A stretch of DNA of 64,000 nucleotides from an uncultured Methanocorpusculum sp. Its GTDB lineage: Archaea; Halobacteriota; Methanomicrobia; Methanomicrobiales; Methanocorpusculaceae. Below, piece after piece: positions 17,154-24,342 of this stretch. Location: positions 1 to 64,000 of the forward strand of contig NZ_OY764081.1 of the NCBI RefSeq assembly GCF_963667985.1, given 5' to 3'. A program made the translations under genes and the position numbers. How positions within the stretch are numbered: the first letter of the stretch is position 1; each line of letters starts with the position of its first letter. The notes under the pieces are model-generated. The model ran no database searches. It saw nothing but the letters and a program-made list of their open reading frames with translations, and had not been told where the DNA came from.

Positions 17154-17735
17154 ATGAAAGATTATTGCGAGGCGGTTGCCTTTCACGGTCACACCTGCGG
17201 CGGACTTGCCATGGGGTACAAAGCATGCGAACTTGCCATCGAAAAGCTTGGACTTTCTTTTTCAGAAGATGAAGAAGTGGTATGCATCACAGAAACTGAC
17301 TCCTGTACGGTTGATGCGATTCAGGTTGTTCTCGGATGTACGGCCGGAAAAGGAAATCTGTTCGTCAACAACTGGGGAAAAAATGCCTTTTCGTTTTACC
17401 GTCGTGACAATGACACATCAATCCGTCTGGTTGCCAATCCTGAATGCATGAATGTAAATCCCGAGATGGCAGAACTCCGTCCGAAGGTATTCTCCGGAGC
17501 GGCAACGCAGGAAGAAATAGACCGGTTCCATACCCTTTCCCATATGTGGATAGATGAGATCCTCAACATGCCGGCAGAGAAGATGTACATTATTAAAGAG
17601 ACAACCGAACTTCTTCCAGGTCATGCACGGATCTATAATAATGTGGTCTGTTCCGTCTGCGGTGAGCAGGTTGCCGAGGGTCTGGCTCCGGTGATCGACG
17701 GCAAACATGTCTGTATCCCCTGCTTGCGAAAATAA
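17154..17735 (+). CDS. FmdE family protein with C-terminal zinc ribbon
   Basis: Member of the FmdE family, named for a protein co-encoded with molybdenum formylmethanofuran dehydrogenase; biochemical role unsettled, metal binding likely. ATG 17154 gives 193 residues; TTTTTATAT near 17120-17128 would place the transcript start almost at this codon. FHGHTCGGLAMGYKA (about 8-22) has the family His-His-Cys metal motif, followed by ITETDSCTVDAIQVVLGCTAGKGNL. A CX2C...CX2C zinc ribbon (CSVCGEQ to CIPC) closes the protein. Divergent from the metal-chelate transporter and upstream of a second FmdE-like gene. No formylmethanofuran dehydrogenase subunits are nearby. Confidence 0.85.
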   Translation: MKDYCEAVAFHGHTCGGLAMGYKACELAIEKLGLSFSEDEEVVCITETDSCTVDAIQVVLGCTAGKGNLFVNNWGKNAFSFYRRDNDTSIRLVANPECMNVNPEMAELRPKVFSGAATQEEIDRFHTLSHMWIDEILNMPAEKMYIIKETTELLPGHARIYNNVVCSVCGEQVAEGLAPVIDGKHVCIPCLRK

Positions 17736-17783
17736 AAGCAGCGCACACAAAAAAGTATATATCACAATACGTGATACATAATT

Positions 17784-17804
17784 GTGTTAGTGTAATACTA
17801 ACAC
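17784..17804. promoter_or_regulatory. Perfect inverted repeat, candidate metalloregulator operator
   Basis: GTGTTAGT-GTAAT-ACTAACAC has 8-base arms around a 5-base centre. The arm and centre include TAATAC, which also appears in the promoter gap at 17031-17153 (GTATTA and TAATAC). A DtxR- or NikR-type regulator is a reasonable guess from context only. Confidence 0.45.
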
Positions 17805-17994
17805 CAGACCCAGTGCCTTTATGCGGAAGAGTAGGGCACAATGCACGAATTACGAAAAAAACACAGGAAGATGAGCCGAGATTCAATTGGCAAAGTATCA
17901 TAGGGATATCGGGTAATTGCACTCATACATATTCATGTACCGGACCCACACATGAATGATCCCCTCATTTGGAAATATCAGTTTCAAATGATTT

Positions 17995-18027
17995 CCCTGA
18001 GGTTTGATTTCATTTCAAACCTCGGGG
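17995..18027. other. Strong 13-bp hairpin, candidate structured leader or terminator
   Basis: CCCTGAGGTTTGA-tttcatt-TCAAACCTCGGGG pairs over 13 positions with one G-T. It is preceded by a second, bulged hairpin and is not followed by a T run, so a simple terminator is not obvious. It lies about 190 bases upstream of the TroA-like start. Confidence 0.45.
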
Positions 18028-18217
18028 ATTCCCATTGTTAGTTTACATTCACAGTTTCTCTTTTCAATATATTTTCAGTTTTACTCTCACTTTTCATATT
18101 CGATGTATGAATAGAGCGCAGATGTTCGAAAAGGCATTCACAGATTGAAAATTGCCATTATTGCTACATTATTTAAAATACGTTAGATTTAATTATACGA
18201 GTGAGAATATAGTTAAG

Positions 18218-19216
18218 ATGTATGAAAAAAAAACGATTGGAATTATTCTTACCCTGTTTTTGATCTGCAGCATGCTGATTTCAGGGGCATCTGCGCTGAA
18301 TGTTGTGACAACTATGCCGAATATCTGGGATGTTGCTCAGGAAATCGGCGGTGACAAAGTCACCGTGATTTACGTCGCTCCCCCAACCGCGGTACATATC
18401 TCGAGTGACACCATCGATGCAATTCTGCAGAAGAACAGTGATTTCATTAATACTGCCGATCTTTTTATCGGGCAGGGCGGCGGGATGGATGGAACGCCGA
18501 TCACAAAAGTCACGGAATTTCGAAAAAACAACTTTGGAAAAGATACAGACTGGAAACTGATGAACGAAGTTCCAACTTCAGCAGTACCCAACGCGACAAA
18601 CGTCTATGATAACCCGACAAGTCTTATCGGCTATGCACAGACGATAGCCTACATTCTGGAAACCGCGGATCCGGCAAATGCCGACACGTATGCTGCAAAT
18701 CTCGAAACATATCTGAAAAAAATCTCGACGGTAACTACCCTTACGGCTGCTGAAAAGGAAGCCCTTTCGGATGTGCCGATCATCTGTCAGTTCCGTATCA
18801 AAAATCAGGCTGAAACCTGGCTTGGTATGAATATTATTACCTCATACCCCAGCCCGGAGACTGTCCAGGCCATCGTTGACGATATCCACGCAGATCCGGA
18901 AAAGTATCTGAAGATTGCTGAAGACGCAAAATGCGGAAAAATATTCGTGGTCGAAAATATTGTTGCAGGTCAGGATATTGGAAAATCAATCCATGAGGCA
19001 TTGACTGACGAAAATATTCCCTGCGAACGCGTTGTATTTCTGAACCTTCCCAAATCGGCTGACGGCATCGACTCGATTCTCGACTACTACACCTACAACA
19101 AAGACCTCATTTTAGACAGCATAAACGATGACACGCAAACCCAGTCACCGCTGGCTGCCGAGCCGATCATGGGTGCTCTTGCCTGTGCAGTACTTTTCCT
19201 TACCAGAAGGAAATAA
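18218..19216 (+). CDS. TroA/ZnuA-like metal ABC transporter substrate-binding protein, C-terminally anchored
   Basis: Receptor of the cluster A-I metal-binding type. ATG 18218 gives a typical signal peptide (IGIILTLFLICSMLISGASA) and 332 residues; upstream in-frame codons add only polar leader. The mature part reads LNVVTTMPNIWDVAQEIGGD, then a VAPPTAVHISSD segment with His60 in place of the usual PH motif, and GKIFVVENIVAGQDIGKSIHE. The second His ligand of zinc receptors seems replaced (CQFRIKNQAE). The C terminus ends in a hydrophobic helix plus RRK, as in surface-anchored archaeal proteins. An FmdE-like gene, ATPase and permease genes follow, so it is probably their receptor. Confidence 0.82.
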   Translation: MYEKKTIGIILTLFLICSMLISGASALNVVTTMPNIWDVAQEIGGDKVTVIYVAPPTAVHISSDTIDAILQKNSDFINTADLFIGQGGGMDGTPITKVTEFRKNNFGKDTDWKLMNEVPTSAVPNATNVYDNPTSLIGYAQTIAYILETADPANADTYAANLETYLKKISTVTTLTAAEKEALSDVPIICQFRIKNQAETWLGMNIITSYPSPETVQAIVDDIHADPEKYLKIAEDAKCGKIFVVENIVAGQDIGKSIHEALTDENIPCERVVFLNLPKSADGIDSILDYYTYNKDLILDSINDDTQTQSPLAAEPIMGALACAVLFLTRRK

Positions 19217-19298
19217 CAATTTTCTTTTTCATCACTAAAAGTATTACATATATTTTATATTGACATATTTTATTAACTTTAAAATTACATTGGTATGT

Positions 19299-19751
19299 AT
19301 GAAGTGGCATGAAAACTGCAGATATATGGAACTCCCGCGGGAATACTCAAGCGAGGAACTTGCAAAATTTCACGGACATCTTGGTCCCTTTATCGTTCTT
19401 GGATATAGGATGGGTAAATTCGCACTGCAATACTTCGACAATGACCCCTTCTCCCTTTTTGCGACAGTCTACTGTTCCGGGAAAACACCTGAATCCTGTT
19501 TGATGGACGGTATCCAGATAGGCAGCGGGTGCACGCTTGGAAAAAGAAACATCGAACTCGTTACCTCTCAATCAGCAGAGGTCATGTTCCGGCATGCGGA
19601 CGGCCGTGCTATTCTGATAAAACCAGGAGACTACATGAAATACAAATCAGACTATGACTCTCTTGATCCGGAACTTGCCCTTGAACATTTTGCCGAGGCC
19701 ATGTATTCGATGCAGGATACAGATCTGTTTGTCGTGACGGAATTACGATGA
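19299..19751 (+). CDS. FmdE-like protein without zinc ribbon
   Basis: A 150-residue short FmdE-family protein. FHGHLGPFIVLGYRMG keeps the His-Gly-His but lacks the following Cys of the FmdE motif; YCSGKTPESCLMDGIQIGSGCTLGKRNIEL matches the family core. No C-terminal zinc ribbon. ATG 19299 or 19326 could be the start; family similarity begins just after 19326, and a TATA-like ATATTTTAT lies near 19250. Its stop overlaps the ATPase start by four bases, tying it to metal transport by translational coupling. A metal carrier or sensor for the transporter is inference. Confidence 0.78.
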   Translation: MKWHENCRYMELPREYSSEELAKFHGHLGPFIVLGYRMGKFALQYFDNDPFSLFATVYCSGKTPESCLMDGIQIGSGCTLGKRNIELVTSQSAEVMFRHADGRAILIKPGDYMKYKSDYDSLDPELALEHFAEAMYSMQDTDLFVVTELR

Positions 19752-20479
19752 GTGACGCAATCGTCAGACTGACGGATGTAACCACTACGTACGAGGGAGC
19801 GGCCCATCCGGTGATTCACGACATCAATCTCGCTGTAAACCCGGGAGAGTTCGTTATCGTCGGCGGTCCAAACGGCGCAGGAAAAACCACGCTTCTTGAA
19901 ACGATTGCCGGGCTCTTGCCGGTGGTGAACGGCTCCGTCGAGATCTGCGGCGAAGATATTCTGAAGAAAAAGAACAAACTCCGGAAAAAACTCGGATATG
20001 TCATTCAGAACTTCGCCTTCGATGCCTACACACCGTTTACCGTTGAAGAGGTCCTGATTATGGCAAGGTTCGGTCTGCTTGGTCTTTTTAAACGTCCGGG
20101 CGAAGAGGATTATGCCGCGGTGGATACCGCTCTTTCAACACTCGGTATCGAGGATCTCAGAAAAAGCCATATAGGAAAACTTTCCGGAGGGCAGCAGCAG
20201 AAAGTTCTCATTGCCCATAATCTCGCAAAGAAACCGGAAGTACTTCTTCTGGACGAACCGTTCAGTAATCTGGATCTTGCGACCCGTGAACATGTCTGCG
20301 AGGTTCTCTGCAGGATCGCAGATATCGGGGTCACAATTATCATTGTATCCCACGCATTCGATGCACTGCCGAAAAGAGATGTCCGGGTTGTTGTGATGAA
20401 GTCCGGAAAAATCGTCCTGAATAAAATCACTGCACCGGAATGCGTTCAGCAGACCGTCAGACTTACCTCCGAATACTAG
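19748..20479 (+). CDS. ZnuC-like metal ABC transporter ATPase
   Basis: ATPase of a zinc/manganese-type importer. The 243 residues include Walker A GPNGAGKTT at about 38-46, Q-loop YVIQNFAFDAYTPFTVEEV, signature KLSGGQQQKV, Walker B VLLLDEPFSNLD and H-loop IIVSHAFDAL. ZnuC proteins usually end near this length. Coupled to the FmdE-like gene upstream and followed 9 bases later by the permease gene. Metal specificity cannot be read from the ATPase. Confidence 0.88.
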   Translation: MSDAIVRLTDVTTTYEGAAHPVIHDINLAVNPGEFVIVGGPNGAGKTTLLETIAGLLPVVNGSVEICGEDILKKKNKLRKKLGYVIQNFAFDAYTPFTVEEVLIMARFGLLGLFKRPGEEDYAAVDTALSTLGIEDLRKSHIGKLSGGQQQKVLIAHNLAKKPEVLLLDEPFSNLDLATREHVCEVLCRIADIGVTIIIVSHAFDALPKRDVRVVVMKSGKIVLNKITAPECVQQTVRLTSEY

Positions 20480-20488
20480 ATTTTGCCT

Positions 20489-21338
20489 ATGCTTGAGTTT
20501 CTTATTCCCAACAATATGGTCTGTCACGCAACTGAAGCCATGCTTTTTGCTTCGGTCGGGTGCGGGATACTTGCGGTTCTGATCACCCAGATGAAGATCT
20601 CATCGATCGGATTTACGATGGCGCACGGGGCATTTGCCGGAGCGGCGGTCGGGATGTTTTTTGGACTGAACGTTACTCTTGCAGCAGTGGTCGGCAGCAT
20701 TCTGATAGCATTTCTGCTTGGGCCGCTTTCCGACAAGGCCCGTATGCCTGTAGACACTATCCTTGGCGTTTTGTTCGGTGCAATGATGGCAGTAGCCATT
20801 TTTTTTCTATGCATGGATGGTTCAACTCGGAATGGGATACGACGCCTCGGCACTTATGTTCGGCAGTGTCCTCTCTCTTTACAGGGAAGAGATCTACGGA
20901 CTTGCCCTGATCATGCTCCTTGTGATCGGCTTTGTAATAGTATTCTACAAGGAGATCTCATCCATGATTTTCCATATGAAAATCGCCGAGATCTCCGGAA
21001 TAAAAACACGTCCGATGATGTATGTCCTGCTTTTTATGATCGCACTGATGGTGGCGCTGACCATGCCCATAGTTGGGGGACTGTTATTATATGTCTGGCT
21101 CGTGACGCCTGCTACTATAGCATATCAGTTCTTCGGGACACTCAAACAGATGATGATCGCATCGCCGATTATTGCAGGCAACATAAGTCTATTTGGGACA
21201 TGGCTCGCCTTTACATTTAATCTGCCCATAGCACCGCTCTCTGCAGTACTGTTCGCATTTGGCTTTTTAGTTGCAGTCATCATCTCGCCGAAACGAAAAA
21301 TATCACGCGAAAAATACGGTGCGGTACAAAAAGAATAA
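20489..21338 (+). pseudogene. ZnuB-like metal ABC transporter permease, frameshifted at T8 run
   Basis: Permease of the ABC-3 family (ZnuB/MntB). The first frame (ATG 20489; a TTG two codons earlier is possible) gives three or four TM helices up to LGVLFGAMMAVAIFF. The frame breaks in a run of eight T (20799-20806). With seven T the protein continues YAWMVQLGMGYDASALMFGS and on through SGIKTRPMMYVLLFMIALMVALTMPIVGGLLLYVWLV to the end at 21338, giving a full-length permease of about 280 residues. A homopolymer miscount is the simplest reading, but slippage or true mutation would look the same. Confidence 0.82.
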
Positions 21339-21451
21339 TCACCGTTATCACCTGCTGTGTCTCGCCTGAAAGACAGAACTCATAAAGATATTTAGTAGTA
21401 AAGCAATACTATTTGTATCAAAAACGTTATCGGTCAACTTTGGAGACAGAA

Positions 21452-22285
21452 ATGGCAAAAACACTCATGATACAGGGGACAACGTCCAATGTCGGAAAAA
21501 CCACCCTGACCGCCGGTCTTTGCCGGATCCTGGCTCAGGACGGGCACCGTGTCACTCCGTTCAAACCGCAGAACCTCGCTTCAGCGGCCTATGTCACCAA
21601 ATCCGGCGATCGGATCGGGATCGGACAGGCTGTCCAGGCTGAAGCGGCAGGGATCAAGCCTGACGGGCGAATGAACCCCGTGCTCGTTAAACCGTGCGGT
21701 GTGGGAACTGAAGTATGCATCAGAGGAAAACCGGTTCCGGGAATCAAAAAGTATGGCGAGATGGTCCAGTTGATGCCCGAAGTCCTTTCAGCCTTCCGTA
21801 GTCTCGAAGAAGAGTATGATATTATCATCATCGAGGGAGCGGGAGCGGCGGCAGAACTCAACCTCATGGATCGTGACATCTCCAACATGGGTTTTGCAAA
21901 AGAGATCCAGACCCCTGTCGTCATCGTCGGCGATATCGAATGTGGCGGAGTATTTGCTTCACTGTACGGGACCTTCGGGCTCTTCGACGATGCAGCCAAA
22001 AAGCTGGTTCGTGGTTTTGTCATAAACCGACTCTGTGGTGATCCGAAACATCTTGGAGCCGGACCCGAACGCCTTACCGGTCTGACCGGGATACCGGTTC
22101 TCGGCGTCGTTCCAAAACTTGACGTCCATCTTCAGGAGGAAGATATCCCGGGACCGATTCCCCGCGACAACAGCCTGTTTGAAGATAAAGCCTACCGTGA
22201 ACATCAGCTCGATCTGCTTGCCGACGCTCTGCATGAATCACTCGACATGGATGCGGTGTACCGGATCCTGGAGGAACAATCATGA
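21452..22285 (+). CDS. cbiP: Cobyric acid synthase-like synthetase (CbiP/CobQ) lacking the amidotransferase domain
   Basis: Cobyric acid synthase amidates four side chains of adenosyl-cobyrinate diamide. ATG 21452 has TTGGAGAC upstream. The synthetase domain is normal: MIQGTTSNVGKTTLTAGLCR P-loop, FKPQNLASAAYVTKSGDRIGIGQAVQAEAAG, IIIEGAGAAAELNL, then FVINRLCGDP and VLGVVPKLDVHLQEED. After IPGPIP the sequence goes straight to the family's C-terminal tail (REHQLDLLADALHESLDMDAVYRIL). About 190 residues with the glutamine amidotransferase triad are absent: 277 residues against roughly 480-500 for the family. As written it has no built-in ammonia source. An in-frame deletion near 22160-22185 is the likely cause. 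Confidence 0.83.
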   Translation: MAKTLMIQGTTSNVGKTTLTAGLCRILAQDGHRVTPFKPQNLASAAYVTKSGDRIGIGQAVQAEAAGIKPDGRMNPVLVKPCGVGTEVCIRGKPVPGIKKYGEMVQLMPEVLSAFRSLEEEYDIIIIEGAGAAAELNLMDRDISNMGFAKEIQTPVVIVGDIECGGVFASLYGTFGLFDDAAKKLVRGFVINRLCGDPKHLGAGPERLTGLTGIPVLGVVPKLDVHLQEEDIPGPIPRDNSLFEDKAYREHQLDLLADALHESLDMDAVYRILEEQS

Positions 22286-22932
22286 AATTCGTTATATCAT
22301 ACAGTTGCGGGAAAGACAGCACGCTTTCTCTCCACAAGATGATCGCCACCGGCCATACGCCTGTCGGCCTGCTCGTCATGGTAAACAAGGATGAAAAACT
22401 CTCCTGGTTCCACGGGGTTGATCTTGGTCTGCTTGAACAGATATCAGAATCGCTGGAAATCCCTCTGATCAAATGCGTGTCGGGCGGGGAAGAATATCAT
22501 CTCGAACTCGAAGAGGGACTTCGCCGTGCAAAGGAGCTTGGTGCCGAACTCTGCGTTTTTGGAGACATCGACATCGAAGAGCACATGGAATGGGGCATGG
22601 CAAGATGCAACGCTGTCGGGTTGATTCCCTATTATCCGCTCTGGCATAGAAACCGTGAGGAAAATACCAACGAATTGATCGATCTTGGATATCAGTGCGT
22701 GATAAAATGTATCAGAAACGCGGATATCCCTCAGGATCTGCTCGGGAAAGTTCTGGACCATGAGATGGTCGCGTACATGAAGGAACTGGGAATCGACGTA
22801 TGCGGCGAAAACGGTGAGTATCATACGGTTACCGTCGGCGGGCCGATTTTTCACGCTCCGGTCCCATACAAATGCGGCGAGATCATGAATCTCGGTAATA
22901 CCTCTGTTATCAGCGTCACGCCTCTGGAATAA
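22282..22932 (+). CDS. Diphthine--ammonia ligase-like ATP pyrophosphatase (Dph6 family)
   Basis: The last step of diphthamide synthesis on elongation factor 2, or a related ATP-dependent amidation. The 216 residues start with the PP-loop SYSCGKDSTLSLHKM, then WFHGVDLGLLEQISESLEIPL, the AELCVFGDIDIEEHMEWGMARC segment, LIPYYPLWHRNREE and the C-terminal GENGEYHTVTVGGPIF motif, which define the Dph6/DUF71 family. Overlaps the CbiP-like gene by four bases. Some archaeal members are annotated as B12-related because of neighbours; the motifs fit Dph6. Confidence 0.85.
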   Translation: MKFVISYSCGKDSTLSLHKMIATGHTPVGLLVMVNKDEKLSWFHGVDLGLLEQISESLEIPLIKCVSGGEEYHLELEEGLRRAKELGAELCVFGDIDIEEHMEWGMARCNAVGLIPYYPLWHRNREENTNELIDLGYQCVIKCIRNADIPQDLLGKVLDHEMVAYMKELGIDVCGENGEYHTVTVGGPIFHAPVPYKCGEIMNLGNTSVISVTPLE

Positions 22933-23129
22933 TTGCGATATAAGCGATCATCCGCTTATTATCTTTTTTCATCAGAGATTTTGTAGGTGTCTCTCTACTA
23001 TTTTTGTGTTTTTATAGCAATCAATCACAGAACTTTCCAATATAATTTACGTTAAAAAAAGGGTTTATCGGTGTGGATTTCACACCCGGGTGTTCTCTAG
23101 TATCATTAATCGGATGGTAAATACGTTAA

Positions 23130-24341
23130 TTACGGCATCTTGATAAAGACAAAACCGCTGTCTTTCTTGTCTTCAGAGTAGGCAAGAGGCGATGGCGTCA
23201 TGTCGTAACCTGGTTTCTGAGCGCCGATGAGTTCCTGAATCTCGGTCTGTATCGCGTGCATGAAGAGCGCATTTGGAATATCCATCGGACAGAGTTCCTG
23301 ACACTGACCACAGTTGATACAGGATGGGGAAATGTGTGCATAGCGGATCATGTGGAACATGAAGTTCGGCGGGATGCGGCCTGGTATGACGAAGTTTGGA
23401 TCTTTCGTCATGCAGTCTTTACAGGAGCAGATTGGGCAGGCTTCGATACAGGAATAACATTTGATGCAGCGTGATGATTCCTTCTGCATGAATTCCAGAC
23501 GTTTTGCACCGTAGCCAAGAGCATCGAACTGTTTCTTCTGGTTCTTCTTACCCATCTTGACCATGACGTTTTCGATCTTTCCACGGATCTCGAGACCTTT
23601 TGCCTCGGGTGCGCAGGTTTCGATGATGCCGGATTTTACGGCGCCATCGAAGAGTTTTGCACCTTTCTCCGAGCAGATCTCAACAAAGGTTGCCTTGCCG
23701 GCTTTCTCGCCGAAGACACCCCAGTTTCCACAGGCGATGTCTGCCTGACGGGGGATCTTGGTTTCGCAGCGCTGACAGTTCAGGTGGCGGCCGACACCTT
23801 CCTCTTCCAGCTCGTCGATCGAAATACCTTTGTGTGTTCCGTCTTTGAGCATGACAATGAACTGACCTTTGTCGATCTCTTCCTTGACAACGTCATCAGG
23901 GTTGATGCCGTATTTTTCAAGGATCATCGTGCGTGCGGTATACGGAGTGACCGAGCCACCACAGTTCAGGCCGATCATGAAGATATTGTCCATGTTGATC
24001 TTGCCGCGTTTGGCAAGTTCGTACATTGCTTTTGCATCGCATCCCTTGACGGTAACGGCGACTTTCATGTCTTTTGCGCCGTCAAGATACTTCATAATGA
24101 GCTTTGGCAGAAGCAGTGTACCGCAGTGAAGTGAACCGGCACATGCGTCGAGCTCTTTTGCATCAGTGACGAACGCCGGTTGCGGGTCGTAGATATCCAC
24201 GCCTTTCTTTACCGTAAGGACGGCGTCAACGATGTGATTTTGGAGTGCATATTTCAGCAGTGACGTCACTGCTCCTCCGCATTCTCCTTTGATGCCTGCA
24301 TCTTTGGTCCATGCATAGCACATATCGCCTTTTGCTGACAT
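23130..24341 (-). CDS. fdhB: F420-dependent formate dehydrogenase beta subunit FdhB
   Basis: Passes electrons from the formate-oxidising FdhA subunit through iron-sulfur clusters and FAD to coenzyme F420, or to heterodisulfide reductase. The 403 residues belong to the FrhB/FdhB family: GECGGAVTSLLKYAL at the N terminus, HLNCQRCETKIPRQADIACGNWGV in the core, and two [4Fe-4S] motifs near the C terminus (CIKCYSCIEACPIC at about 303-316 and CINCGQCQELCP near 350). RBS AGGAGG precedes the start. The upstream partner gene keeps only its 3' end (see 24343-25437), so the subunit may be orphaned here. Confidence 0.92.
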   Translation of the reverse strand: MSAKGDMCYAWTKDAGIKGECGGAVTSLLKYALQNHIVDAVLTVKKGVDIYDPQPAFVTDAKELDACAGSLHCGTLLLPKLIMKYLDGAKDMKVAVTVKGCDAKAMYELAKRGKINMDNIFMIGLNCGGSVTPYTARTMILEKYGINPDDVVKEEIDKGQFIVMLKDGTHKGISIDELEEEGVGRHLNCQRCETKIPRQADIACGNWGVFGEKAGKATFVEICSEKGAKLFDGAVKSGIIETCAPEAKGLEIRGKIENVMVKMGKKNQKKQFDALGYGAKRLEFMQKESSRCIKCYSCIEACPICSCKDCMTKDPNFVIPGRIPPNFMFHMIRYAHISPSCINCGQCQELCPMDIPNALFMHAIQTEIQELIGAQKPGYDMTPSPLAYSEDKKDSGFVFIKMP

Positions 24342-24342
24342 T

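Larger units (their letters stand above)
17736..18217. other. 482-base intergenic region with inverted repeats
   Basis: No convincing gene. It holds a 21-base operator-like inverted repeat (17784-17804), a bulged hairpin CATTTGGAAA...TTTCAAATG (about 17976-18000), and directly after it a 13-bp hairpin (17995-18027). The remainder is A+T-rich leader of the TroA-like gene at 18218. Confidence 0.5.

Noticed and set aside
17771-17959. 62-codon plus-strand frame between the FmdE-like and TroA-like genes
   Set aside because: Spans the inverted repeat, has no binding site or motif, and looks like chance.
23066-23090. Terminator at GGTGTG-n5-CACACC after dph6
   Set aside because: The stem is short and no T run follows on either strand; left out as unsupported.
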